Source of the DNA: Burkholderia cepacia | GTDB lineage: Bacteria > Pseudomonadota > Gammaproteobacteria > Burkholderiales > Burkholderiaceae | Length of the DNA: 64,000 nt | Direction: 5' to 3' | Assembly: GCF_001039005.1 (NCBI RefSeq) | Contig: NZ_LDWR01000028.1 | Location: 62,001 to 126,000, forward strand | Shown: positions 51,558 through 60,626 of the stretch, piece by piece | Layout of the letters: the number at the start of each line of letters is the position of its first letter | Numbering within the stretch: the first letter of the stretch is position 1 | Notes under the pieces: model-generated | What the model was told of the DNA's origin: nothing | The model's database searches: none | What the model saw: the letters and a program-made list of their open reading frames with translations, nothing else | Position numbers and translations under genes: made by a program

Positions 51558-53243
51558 TCAGTGCTGCACGGCCTTGCCGGCCAGCAGGCCCGTCTGCGCG
51601 TAGAACTCTTGCTGCGCGAACGCGGCGCGCTCGCGGCGCGCGCGCTCGCCGCGATCCGCGAGCGAGCCGACGACGATCCCGATGAACGCGAGCGGCACCG
51701 ACACGAGCGCCGGGTTGTCGAGGAACACCGGCGCGTGCGCGTGGTGCAGCACGTCGACCCACACCGACTTCGACAGCACCGTGAGCGCCACCGCCGACAC
51801 GAGGCCGAGGCTGCCGCCGAGCACCGCGCCGCGTGTCGTCATCCCGCGCCAGAAGATCGACATCGCGAGCACCGGGAAATTCGCGCTCGCGGCCACCGCC
51901 GCGACGAGCCCGACCATGAACGCGACGTTCACGTGCTCGAACAGGATCGACAGCCCGATCGCGACGGCCGACAGCACGATCGTCGCCGCACGCGAGATGC
52001 GCATTTCAAGGCGCTCGTCCGGCTTGCCGCGCGCCCACATCTGTGCGTACAGGTCGTGCGAGATCGTTGTCGCGCCGGCGAGCGTCAGGCCCGCGACCAC
52101 CGCGAGGATCGTCGCGAACGTGACGGCCGCGATGAAGCCGTAGAACCAGTTCCCGCCGACCGCCTGCGCCAGCTTCACCGCGACCATGTTCGAGCCGCCG
52201 AGCAGGTCGTGGGTCAGGTTGAACGTGCCGTTCGCGGCGAGCCGGAAAAATTCCGGATGCTGCGCGAGCAGCACGATCGCCGAGAAGCCGATCACGAAGG
52301 TCAGCAGGTAGAAGTAGCCGATGAAGCCGGTCGCATAGAGCACCGACTTGCGCGCCTCCTTCGCGTTCGGCACCGTGAAGAAGCGCATCAGGATGTGCGG
52401 GAAGCCGGCCGTGCCGAACATCAGCGCGATCCCGAGCGACAGTGCGTTGGCCGGATCGCGGATCAGCTTGCCGGGCCCCATGATGCCGAGCGCGCCCGGG
52501 TGCACGGCCACCGCGCGGCGGAACATCTCGTCGACGCTGAAGCCGAATTCGCCGAGCGCGAGCAACGCGAGCAGCGTCGCCCCGCACAGCAGCAGCACGG
52601 CCTTGATCACCTGCACCCAGGTCGTCGCGGTCATCCCGCCGAAAAACACGTAGACCACCATCAGCACGCCGACGATCAGCTCGGCCGTGCCGTACGACAG
52701 CCCGAACAGCAGCTGGATCAACTTGCCCGCGCCGACCATCTGCACGACGAGGTACAGCACGACGATCGTCAGCGCGTTCGCGGAAGTCATCAGCCGGATC
52801 GGCCGTTGCGCGAAGCGGTACGCGACGACGTCGACGAACGTGAACTTGCCGAGGTTGCGCAGCGGCTCGGCGATCAGGAACATCACGAACGGCCAGCCGA
52901 CCAGGAAGCCGATCGAATAGATGAGCCCGTCGAAGCCGAACATGAACACCATCCCGGACAGCCCGAGGAACGACGCGGCCGACATGTAGTCGCCCGCGAT
53001 CGCGAGGCCGTTCTGCAGCCCGGTGATGCCGCCGCCGGCCGTGTAGAAGTCGCGCGTCGAGCGGGTGCGACGCGCGGCCCAGCGTGTGAGCGCGAGGGTC
53101 GCGAACACGAACGCGAAGAACATCCCGATCGCGACCGGGTTCAGTTCGACCTTGTCGGGCATCGGGCCCGCGACGGATACCGCATGGGCGGCAGAGGAAA
53201 CGAGAGCGGCAAGCGCGCCGAGCGCGATCGATGTGCGTCGCAT
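51558..53243 (-). CDS. actP: Cation/acetate symporter ActP
   Basis: 561 residues from the ATG at 53243, preceded by GGAGG at 6 bases; an ATG at 53255 overlapping the yjcH stop (ATGA) could add four residues. Signal-like segment at the start, then a 13-helix sodium:solute symporter with FYTAGGGITGLQNGLAIAGDYMSAASFLG, GGMTATTWVQVIKA and GTAGFPHILMRFFTV (family core motifs). It imports acetate and other short acids. Transcribed with yjcH. Confidence 0.94.
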   Translation of the reverse strand: MRRTSIALGALAALVSSAAHAVSVAGPMPDKVELNPVAIGMFFAFVFATLALTRWAARRTRSTRDFYTAGGGITGLQNGLAIAGDYMSAASFLGLSGMVFMFGFDGLIYSIGFLVGWPFVMFLIAEPLRNLGKFTFVDVVAYRFAQRPIRLMTSANALTIVVLYLVVQMVGAGKLIQLLFGLSYGTAELIVGVLMVVYVFFGGMTATTWVQVIKAVLLLCGATLLALLALGEFGFSVDEMFRRAVAVHPGALGIMGPGKLIRDPANALSLGIALMFGTAGFPHILMRFFTVPNAKEARKSVLYATGFIGYFYLLTFVIGFSAIVLLAQHPEFFRLAANGTFNLTHDLLGGSNMVAVKLAQAVGGNWFYGFIAAVTFATILAVVAGLTLAGATTISHDLYAQMWARGKPDERLEMRISRAATIVLSAVAIGLSILFEHVNVAFMVGLVAAVAASANFPVLAMSIFWRGMTTRGAVLGGSLGLVSAVALTVLSKSVWVDVLHHAHAPVFLDNPALVSVPLAFIGIVVGSLADRGERARRERAAFAQQEFYAQTGLLAGKAVQH

Positions 53244-53254
53244 GTCGGCCTCCA

Positions 53255-53560
53255 TCACGAGCGCTGGAGAATCGCGTCGACCCGGCGGTCGAACACGCGG
53301 TTCGCGCGCAGCACGTAGCACGCGGTCAGGCCGATCGCGACCAGGATGATCGCGACGCCCGCGGCGATCCCGACCGTCGTCGTCGCGCCGCGGTACAGCG
53401 GCGTCGCGAGCACGTGCGGCGCAAGCGCGACGAACAGGATGAAGCCGTAGTAAGTGGCGATCATCAGCGCCGTCAGCACGAAGCTGAAGCGGCGCCGCGC
53501 ACGCACGAGCTGCTGGTAGTCGCGGCGCGCCGTGACCGATTCGATGACGGAAAGCTCCAT
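53255..53560 (-). CDS. yjcH: DUF485 membrane protein YjcH
   Basis: 101 residues with two hydrophobic helices and the DUF485 start pattern (YQQLVRARRRFSFVLTALMI). This partner gene precedes actP in most proteobacteria; its role in acetate uptake is not clear. Its stop overlaps a possible actP start. Confidence 0.92.
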   Translation of the reverse strand: MELSVIESVTARRDYQQLVRARRRFSFVLTALMIATYYGFILFVALAPHVLATPLYRGATTTVGIAAGVAIILVAIGLTACYVLRANRVFDRRVDAILQRS

Positions 53561-53657
53561 GGTGTCTCCAATGTCTTCTCGTCATGTCGCGAGAAGTGTC
53601 TTGTGGATGGCCGGCGCGTGATCCGATCCGCCCGCGCCGCGGCGGCAAATAAACGCG

Positions 53658-54863
53658 TTACACGATGCGATCCGCACGCAGCCGCGCGACTTCATCAGCC
53701 GACATCCCGAGCCAGCCGCCGAGCACCGCCTCCGTATCCGCGCCCAGCACCGGTGGCGCGCCGCGCACCGGCAGCCGTGCGCCGTCGAAGCGGTACGGCG
53801 GTGCCAGCAAGTCGACCTCGCCCGCGACCGGATGCGGCTGCCGCGTGACGAGCCCGGCGCGGGTCGCGCGCTCGGACGTCAGCGCTTCGTGCAAGCCGAG
53901 CACTTCGCCGCACGGAATGCCTGCGTCGGCGAGCGCCGTGAGCAGCGTCGCGCGCGACCGGCGCGCCAGTTCGCGGCGAATCTCGGGCAGCAGGTCCGCG
54001 CGGTTTTCCGAGCGGCCGAGGTTGGTCTTGTAACGCGCGTCGGCCGCGAGGTCGGGCCGCTCGATCGCATCGCAGAAGCGCGCGAACTGCGTGTTGTTGC
54101 CGACCGTGATCACGAGCGGGCCGTCGGCCGCGTCGAACACGCCGTACGGCACGATCGACGGATGCGCGTTGCCGTAGCGCGGCGGGTCCTCACCCATCAG
54201 CAGCGCATCGAGCCCGTAGTACGCGGTGATCATCAGCCCGCAGTCGAACAGCGCCATCTCGATGCGCCGCCCGCGCCCGGTCGCATGGCGCTCGTACAGA
54301 GCGGCGAGGATCGCCTGCGCCGAATACATGCCGGTGAACAGGTCGACCGCCGCGACGCCGAACTTCAGCGGCGGCTGGCCGGCCTCGCCGTTCAGCGCCA
54401 TCAGCCCGGCCTCGCCCTGCACGACGAGGTCGTAGCCGGGCCGCGCGGCCTCGGCGCCCGAACGGTCGTAGCCCGAGATCGCGCAGTGCACGAGGCGCGG
54501 ATTCAGCTCGGCCAGCGCGTCGTAGCCGAGGCCGAGCTTTTCCGCGCCGCCGAACTTGAAGTTGTGGATCACCACGTCGGCCTGCACGGCCAGTTCGCGC
54601 GCGACGCGCTGCCCGGCTTCCGTCTGCAGGTCGACGCAGATCGACCGCTTGCTGCGGTTCACGCTGTTGAAATACGTGGTCTCGGTGTCGCCGATCCGCA
54701 GCCCCCAGTCGCGCGTATCGTCGCCGCGCGCCGGATGCTCGACCTTGATCACTTCCGCGCCGAAATCGGCGAGCACCATCGCGCACCACGGGCCCGCGAG
54801 CACGCGCGAGAAATCGAGCACCTTCACGCCGGCCAGCGGCAACGCGCGCGGTTCGTTCGTCAT
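53658..54863 (-). CDS. CaiB/BaiF family (class III) CoA-transferase
   Basis: 401 residues from the ATG at 54863, which has GGAG 7 bases upstream. Starts LPLAGVKVLDFSRVLAGPWC and has GAEVIKVEHPARGDDTR, DVVIHNFKFGGAEKLGL (catalytic aspartate region further on at QGEAGLMALNGE) and DLFTGMYSAQAILAAL. It moves CoA between acyl groups. It follows two acyl-CoA dehydrogenase genes, so it may activate the acid that the operon degrades. Confidence 0.93.
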   Translation of the reverse strand: MTNEPRALPLAGVKVLDFSRVLAGPWCAMVLADFGAEVIKVEHPARGDDTRDWGLRIGDTETTYFNSVNRSKRSICVDLQTEAGQRVARELAVQADVVIHNFKFGGAEKLGLGYDALAELNPRLVHCAISGYDRSGAEAARPGYDLVVQGEAGLMALNGEAGQPPLKFGVAAVDLFTGMYSAQAILAALYERHATGRGRRIEMALFDCGLMITAYYGLDALLMGEDPPRYGNAHPSIVPYGVFDAADGPLVITVGNNTQFARFCDAIERPDLAADARYKTNLGRSENRADLLPEIRRELARRSRATLLTALADAGIPCGEVLGLHEALTSERATRAGLVTRQPHPVAGEVDLLAPPYRFDGARLPVRGAPPVLGADTEAVLGGWLGMSADEVARLRADRIV

Positions 54864-54894
54864 CCTTGTCTCCTCCATTCGCGTTATGCGCTTT

Positions 54895-56031
54895 TTACTG
54901 TTTCGACAGCGCGATGTAGCGTGCGAGATGGTGATCCTCGTCGCCGAGCTGGTGATCGATCATCACGAGGCGTTTCGCGTAATGTGACAGCGGCAGCTCC
55001 CACGTCATCCCGATCCCGCCGTGCAACTGGATGCTCTCCTCCGCGACGAGCGTGCCGATCCGGCCGATGCTGACCTTGGCCGCGGCGAGCGCGCGTTCGC
55101 GTGTCACGCGCGGCGCATCGAGCTGCGCGGCCGCGTTGATCACGGCCGAACGCGCCTGCTCGACTTCGAGCAGCAGGTCGGCCATCCGGTGCTGCAGCGC
55201 CTGGAAACTCCCGATCGGCATGCCGAACTGCTTGCGCGTGCGCAGGTATTCGAGCGTGTGCTCCTTCGCGACGTCCATCGCGCCGAGCGCTTCCGCCGAC
55301 AGCGCGAGCAACCCGTAGCCGAGCACGCGTTCGAGCAGCGCAGCGCCCGCTTCGCCGTCGTGATCGCCGAGCGCGGCATCGGCCGGCAGCGCGACGCGCT
55401 CGAAGCGCACCTCCGCCGCGCGGCCGCCGTCGATCTTCCGGTAGTCGCGCAGCGACACGCCCGGCGCGTCGGCCGGCACGACGAACAGGCCGATGCCGGC
55501 CGCATCGTCGTCGCGCCCCGACACGCGCGCGCTGACGACGAAGAACGCCGCCTGCGCGGCCTGGTCGACGACGCCCTTCGCGCCCGTCAGCACCCAGCCG
55601 TCGCCCGAGCGTTCGGCGCGTGTGCGCACGGTCGTCAGTTCGTAGTGCGAGCCCGGCTCGTCGTGCGCGAACGCGGCGCTCGCGCTGCCGTCGATCAGCG
55701 CCGCGAGCTTGTCGCGATGCGCGTCGCCGCCGGCGAGCGACAGCGCACGGCCGGCCAGCAGCGCGCCGAGGAACGGTTCGACGACGAGCCCGCGGCCGAG
55801 GCATTCGAACACCACGGCGATGTCGAAACCCGCGCCGCCGAAGCCGCCGTCGGTTTCGGGAAACAGCGCGCCGACCGTGCCGAGTTCGGCAAGGCGCTGC
55901 CACATCGCGCGATCGAAGCCTTCGGCCGACTGCGCGATGCGATCGCGCACCGGGAACGCGTACTGTTCGGCGATGAAGCGGTTCAACGTGTCCGCCAGCA
56001 TCCGGCGGTCTTCTGTGTGCTGGAAATCCAT
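54895..56031 (-). CDS. Acyl-CoA dehydrogenase family protein (operon copy 2)
   Basis: 378 residues. N-terminal helical domain, a central beta domain and a C-terminal helical domain with EYLRTRKQFGMPIGSFQALQHRMAD and QLHGGIGMTWELPLSHYAKRL. The motif VAEESIQLHGGIGMT is the FAD/substrate signature of this family. The substrate is unknown. It is 14 bases after the first dehydrogenase gene; such tandem pairs often form a heteromeric enzyme (as in steroid side-chain degradation), which is inference here. Confidence 0.92.
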   Translation of the reverse strand: MDFQHTEDRRMLADTLNRFIAEQYAFPVRDRIAQSAEGFDRAMWQRLAELGTVGALFPETDGGFGGAGFDIAVVFECLGRGLVVEPFLGALLAGRALSLAGGDAHRDKLAALIDGSASAAFAHDEPGSHYELTTVRTRAERSGDGWVLTGAKGVVDQAAQAAFFVVSARVSGRDDDAAGIGLFVVPADAPGVSLRDYRKIDGGRAAEVRFERVALPADAALGDHDGEAGAALLERVLGYGLLALSAEALGAMDVAKEHTLEYLRTRKQFGMPIGSFQALQHRMADLLLEVEQARSAVINAAAQLDAPRVTRERALAAAKVSIGRIGTLVAEESIQLHGGIGMTWELPLSHYAKRLVMIDHQLGDEDHHLARYIALSKQ

Positions 56032-56045
56032 CGTCGCGTTCCTCG

Positions 56046-57254
56046 TTACAGCCCGAGCATCATCTTCGCGATGATGTTCTTCTGGATCTCGTTCGAGCCG
56101 CCGAAGATCGACAGCTTCCGGTTGTTGAAGTACTGCTGCGCGGCGCTCGCGGCGTCGTCCGGGCCGACCGGTTCGCCGTCGTAGTCCGCATCGAGCGCTT
56201 CGTCGACGAACGGCTGCGCGTACGGCCCCATCGCACGCCGCATCAGCGACGTGATCTCCTGGCGGATCTGCGTGCCGCGGATCTTCAGCATCGAGCTTTC
56301 CGCGCCCGGCACGCCGCCGCCCGCGACCGCGGCCAGCACGCGCAGGTTGGTCGTGCGCATGTTCTCGAGCTCGATCTCGACGCGCGCGACGCGCGCCGCG
56401 AAGAACGGATCGTCCGCGAGCGGCCTGCCGTTCTTCGTCACCTTCGCGGCAACCGCGCGCAGCCGGTCGAGCGCGGCCGTCGAGAAGCCGATCCCGGCGA
56501 TGTTGGTGCGCTCGTACGTGAGCAGGAATTTCGCGTAGGTCCAGCCGCGGTTCTCTTCGCCAACGAGGTTGTCCGCCGGCACGCGCACGTCGGTGAAGAA
56601 CACTTCGTTCACCTCGCGCTCGCCGTCGAGCGTGATGATCGGGCGCACGTCGACGCCCGGCGTGTTCATGTCGATCAGCAGGAAGCTGATGCCTTCCTGC
56701 TTGCGCACGTCGGTCGCGGTGCGCACGAGGCAGAAGATCATGTTCGCGTAGTGGCCGAGCGTGGTCCACGTCTTCTGGCCGTTCACGATGTAGTGCTCGC
56801 CCCGCGCGTCGATCCCGCGCACCGCGCTCGTCTTCACCGCCGCGAGATCGGAACCCGCGCCCGGCTCCGAGTAGCCCTGGCACCACCAGTCGGTGCCGTC
56901 GAGGATGCGCGGCAGCCAGTGGCGCTTTTGCGCTTCGTTGCCGTACTTGATCAGCACGGGGCCGAGCATGTTCACGCCGAACGGCACGATGCGCGGCGCA
57001 CCGGCGAGCGCGCATTCGTTGTCGAACAGGAACTTCTGCGCGACGCTCCAGCCGGGCCCACCGTATTCGCGCGGCCAGTGGCTCGCGAGCCAGCCGCGCG
57101 CGTTGAGGATCGCGTGCCATTCGCGCATGTCGTCGCGCGTGAGATGCAGGCCGCCCTTCACCTTGCGCGCGATGCGCTCGGGGAGTTCGGCTTGCAGGAA
57201 GCGCTGCACTTCCGTGCGGAACGCTTCCTCTTCGGGAGTGAAATTGAGGTCCAT
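56046..57254 (-). CDS. Acyl-CoA dehydrogenase family protein (operon copy 1)
   Basis: 402 residues, MDLNFTPEEEAFRTEVQRFL at the start; family signatures YSEPGAGSDLAAVKTSAVR and GGSNEIQKNIIAKMMLGL at the end are intact. The second dehydrogenase of the operon resembles it weakly, so the two may form a heterotetramer. It lies 29 bases after the FadB-like gene. Confidence 0.94.
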   Translation of the reverse strand: MDLNFTPEEEAFRTEVQRFLQAELPERIARKVKGGLHLTRDDMREWHAILNARGWLASHWPREYGGPGWSVAQKFLFDNECALAGAPRIVPFGVNMLGPVLIKYGNEAQKRHWLPRILDGTDWWCQGYSEPGAGSDLAAVKTSAVRGIDARGEHYIVNGQKTWTTLGHYANMIFCLVRTATDVRKQEGISFLLIDMNTPGVDVRPIITLDGEREVNEVFFTDVRVPADNLVGEENRGWTYAKFLLTYERTNIAGIGFSTAALDRLRAVAAKVTKNGRPLADDPFFAARVARVEIELENMRTTNLRVLAAVAGGGVPGAESSMLKIRGTQIRQEITSLMRRAMGPYAQPFVDEALDADYDGEPVGPDDAASAAQQYFNNRKLSIFGGSNEIQKNIIAKMMLGL

Positions 57255-57283
57255 CTTCTGTCCGTTGCGAATGCGGTTGGCGT

Positions 57284-59419
57284 TCAGTCGACGCGGTTCA
57301 GGCTCGCGAAATCCGCGCCGCGCGCGACGAGTTCGACGAGGAGCGGCGAAGGCTTCCAGAACAGCGGATCCTCCTTCGCGAACGCGCGGATATCGGCGAG
57401 CACGTTCGCGAGGCCGAGCGTGTCCGCGTAGTGCATCGGGCCGCCGCGATAGCGCGGGAAGCCATAGCCGTACAGGAACACCGCGTCGACATCGAGCGGA
57501 CGCAGCGCGATCTTCTCGTGCACGACGTTCGCGCCTTCGTTGATCATCGCGGCGAGGTAACGACGCAGGATTTCGTCGTCGCTGAACGTGCGCGGCGTGA
57601 CGCCCTTCTTCTCGCGCTCCGCCGCGACGATCGCGTCGACTTCCGGGTCCGGCGTGCCGACACGCGCGCCGTCCGGATACAGGTAGTAGCCGCGCGACGT
57701 CTTCTGCCCGAACCAGCCCCGCTCGCACAGCCGGTCGGAAATCTCCACGTAGCGGGCCCGCGGATCGCGCGTCGCCGCGCGGCGCTTGCGGGTCGCCCAG
57801 CCGATGTCGCCGCCCGCGAGATCGACGACCTGGAACGGCCCCATCGGGAAGCCGAATGCGCGCACCGCGCGATCGATCTGGTACGGCGACGCGCCGTCTT
57901 CCATCAGGTAGTCGGCGGCTGTGCGATAGACGGCGAGGATCCGGTTGCCGATGAAGCCGTCGCACACGCCCGCGCGCACCGGTGTCTTCTTCAACTGCTT
58001 CGCGAGCGCGAATGCAGTCGCGACGACGTCCGCGCTCACGCGCGCCGGCACGACGATCTCGAGCAGCTTCATCACGTTGGCCGGCGAGAAGAAATGCAGG
58101 CCGATCACGTCGGCCGGCCGGTCGATGCTCGCGGCCAGCGCGTCGATGTCGAGATACGACGTGTTGGTCGCGAGCACCGCGCCCGGCTTGCAGACGCGCG
58201 CGAGCTCGGCGAACACGGCCTGCTTCACGGCCATGTCCTCGAATACGGCCTCGATCACGACGTCGGCCTGCGCGAGCGCGTCGTACGACGTGCTGCCCTT
58301 GAAGCGTGCGAGCCGCGCCGCGTGCGCGGCCGGCGTCATCCGCCCTTTCGCGACGAGGCCGTCGTACACCTTCTCGACGTGCGCACGGCCGCGCGCGAGC
58401 GACGCTTCGTCGCGTTCGATCATCGTCACCGGCAATCCGGCGTCGAGCGCCGCGACCGCGATGCCCGCGCCCATCGTGCCGCCGCCGACCACGCCGATCC
58501 GCTCGACCGGCCGCGCGCTCGCCCGCCGCGCCTCGGGCGCCTTCGCCGCTTCGCGCTCCGCGAAGAACGCATGCACGAGGCCCGCGCGCTGCGGGCTGTC
58601 GATGCACTGCAGGAACAGGCTGCGCTCGAACTTCATCCCCGCGTCGAACGACTGCGTGAGCGCGGCCTCGACCGCGTCGACGATCTTCGCCGGCGAGAAC
58701 AGCCCGCGCGACTTCTTCGGCAGCTCCGCGCGCGCCGCGTCGATCGCGGCCTGCGCGGCCGCGCGATCGGCGAGCCCCTGCGCATCGCGCGTGCGGCGCA
58801 CCGGCGCGCCGAGCGACAGGAGTTCCTGCGTGTAGGCGAGGCCTTCGGCGAGCGTGTCGTCGCTGTGCGCGACGCGGTCGACGAGGCCAAGCGTGAGCGC
58901 TTCGTCGGCGCTCGCATGACGGCCCGTCAGCATCAGGTCGAGCGCGGCCTTCGCACCGATCAGGCGCGGCGCGCGCTGCGTGCCGCCCGCGCCGGGCAGC
59001 AGGCCGAGCGTGACTTCGGGCAGCCCGAGCTTCGCGCCGGGCACCGCGAGCCGGTAATGCGCGGCCAGCGCGACTTCGAGGCCGCCGCCGAGCGTCGCGC
59101 CGTGCAGCGCGACCACGACCGGCTTCGTGCCCGATTCGATCCGCTCGCACACGTCGGGCAGCGACGGCGGCACGGGCGGCTTGCCGAATTCGCGGATGTC
59201 GGCGCCCGCGATGAAGTTGCGGCCGGCGCCGACGATCAGCACCGCGCGAATCGCGTCGTCGGCCTGCGCGGCGTCGAGCGCGTCGGCGAGGCCGCGCCGC
59301 ACGTCGGCGGACAGCGCATTGACGGGCGGGTGGTCGATCGTGACGACGAGCACCTTGTCGCGCCGCTCGCGCGTGACGGTGCCGGCCTGGGGTGTGGCGG
59401 GCGATGCGGAGGAATTCAT
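57284..59419 (-). CDS. FadB/FadJ-like multifunctional enoyl-CoA hydratase / 3-hydroxyacyl-CoA dehydrogenase
   Basis: 711 residues from the ATG at 59419 (AGGAG 6 bases before). An N-terminal crotonase domain (FIAGADIREFG, GATLGGGLEVALAAHYRLA, LPEVTLGLLPGAGGTQR) is fused to an NAD-binding dehydrogenase domain (IGVVGGGTMGAGIAVAALDAG, HFFSPANVMKLLEIV) and a C-terminal tandem domain. It performs two steps of beta-oxidation. First gene of a four-gene acyl-CoA operon next to a divergent LysR regulator. Confidence 0.94.
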   Translation of the reverse strand: MNSSASPATPQAGTVTRERRDKVLVVTIDHPPVNALSADVRRGLADALDAAQADDAIRAVLIVGAGRNFIAGADIREFGKPPVPPSLPDVCERIESGTKPVVVALHGATLGGGLEVALAAHYRLAVPGAKLGLPEVTLGLLPGAGGTQRAPRLIGAKAALDLMLTGRHASADEALTLGLVDRVAHSDDTLAEGLAYTQELLSLGAPVRRTRDAQGLADRAAAQAAIDAARAELPKKSRGLFSPAKIVDAVEAALTQSFDAGMKFERSLFLQCIDSPQRAGLVHAFFAEREAAKAPEARRASARPVERIGVVGGGTMGAGIAVAALDAGLPVTMIERDEASLARGRAHVEKVYDGLVAKGRMTPAAHAARLARFKGSTSYDALAQADVVIEAVFEDMAVKQAVFAELARVCKPGAVLATNTSYLDIDALAASIDRPADVIGLHFFSPANVMKLLEIVVPARVSADVVATAFALAKQLKKTPVRAGVCDGFIGNRILAVYRTAADYLMEDGASPYQIDRAVRAFGFPMGPFQVVDLAGGDIGWATRKRRAATRDPRARYVEISDRLCERGWFGQKTSRGYYLYPDGARVGTPDPEVDAIVAAEREKKGVTPRTFSDDEILRRYLAAMINEGANVVHEKIALRPLDVDAVFLYGYGFPRYRGGPMHYADTLGLANVLADIRAFAKEDPLFWKPSPLLVELVARGADFASLNRVD

Positions 59420-59457
59420 GGTGTCTCCTGTGGTGTGTGCACCAAGCATGTCCCGAT

Positions 59458-59473
59458 TCTCGATTGATCGAGA
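59458..59473. promoter_or_regulatory. Inverted repeat in the fadB-like/LysR divergent region
   Basis: TCTCGAT-TG-ATCGAGA, perfect 7-bp arms, in the 151-bp divergent spacer. Confidence 0.45.
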
Positions 59474-59505
59474 TTCATTGACAATTCCCGCACGCCTTTA
59501 CAAGC

Positions 59506-59524
59506 TGTCAAGTCTGACTTGACA
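59506..59524. promoter_or_regulatory. Second inverted repeat, candidate operator
   Basis: TGTCAAGT-CTG-ACTTGACA, perfect 8-bp arms, located 47 bases before the LysR start. It also supplies a TTGACA-like hexamer. Confidence 0.5.
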
Positions 59525-59570
59525 CTGAATGCTTTCCGACCGTTAAACGGGACGGATCAGGAGCACACGC

Positions 59571-60533
59571 ATGGACCTGAACGCGCTGACGCTGCTCGTC
59601 GAGATCCTCGACGCCGGCAATCTCAGCAAGGCCGCGCAGCGGCTCAAGATGAGCCGCGCGAACGTCAGCTACCGGCTGAATCAGCTCGAGCGCTCGATCG
59701 GCCAGCAGCTCGTGCGGCGCACGACACGGCGCATCGAGCCGACCGAAATCGGGCTGAAGCTGTACGAGCACGGTCGGCGCATCCGCAACGAGCTACTCGC
59801 CGCGGAGGAATCGGTGACGACGCTCGGCCAGGACCTGCAGGGCCGCGTGCGGCTGTCGGTGCCGAGCGGCTACGGGCAGATGGTGATGTCCGAATGGCTG
59901 CTCGCGTTCAAGCGGCTGCACCCGGGCATCGTGCTCGACGTCGTGTTCGAGAACCGCGTGGAAGACCTGATGCGCGACGAGATCGACATCGCGGTGCGCG
60001 TGATGCCCGAACCGCCGCAGAACCTCGTCGCGCGCGACATGGGCGCGGTGCGCTACGTCGCCTGCGCGTCGGCCGCGTTCGCGGCCGCGCACGGGATGCC
60101 GTCGAGCCTCGGCGCGCTCGCGGCCGCGCCGGTCGTCACCGCGACGGTGATGGGCCGCCAGCTCAGGATCGCCGCGTATCTCGGCGACGAGCGGCACGAG
60201 GTGCTGCTCGAGCCGACGTTGATTTCGGAGAACTTCCTGTTCCTGCGCCAGGCGATCCTCGCGGGGATCGGCGTCGGCATCGTGCCCGACTACGTGGTGC
60301 AGGACGACATGCGGCGCGGCGCCGTCGTCACGTCGCTCGACGCATACCGGCTCAGCATCTTCGGCACGCACATGTACATGCTCTACATGCCGAACCGGCA
60401 CCACACGCGCGCGACGTCGACGTTCATAGAGTTCATCCTCGAACAGGCCGGAAAGACCGGCCGGGGCGGGCCCGGCGGGATGCGTCAGGGTTTCCTGTCG
60501 GGTGACAATCCGCCGGCCGCGCGGCGACAATAG
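59571..60533 (+). CDS. LysR family transcriptional regulator
   Basis: 320 residues. N-terminal winged helix-turn-helix (LVEILDAGNLSKAAQRLKMSRANVSYRLNQLERSIG region, residues 8-45) and a periplasmic-binding-like effector domain. AGGAG is 8 bases before the ATG. The divergent neighbour is the acyl-CoA degradation operon, so it probably controls that operon in response to an intermediate. The C-terminal tail is Gly/Arg-rich. Confidence 0.92.
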   Translation: MDLNALTLLVEILDAGNLSKAAQRLKMSRANVSYRLNQLERSIGQQLVRRTTRRIEPTEIGLKLYEHGRRIRNELLAAEESVTTLGQDLQGRVRLSVPSGYGQMVMSEWLLAFKRLHPGIVLDVVFENRVEDLMRDEIDIAVRVMPEPPQNLVARDMGAVRYVACASAAFAAAHGMPSSLGALAAAPVVTATVMGRQLRIAAYLGDERHEVLLEPTLISENFLFLRQAILAGIGVGIVPDYVVQDDMRRGAVVTSLDAYRLSIFGTHMYMLYMPNRHHTRATSTFIEFILEQAGKTGRGGPGGMRQGFLSGDNPPAARRQ

Positions 60534-60626
60534 CGCGCCGGGGCGCGCACGGCGCGCAGCCTGCGCGGGCAGCCCCGTTGCGCCGGCACCGCCGCCGCCA
60601 TCGAATTCACTGCTGCCGAGGGTTCA

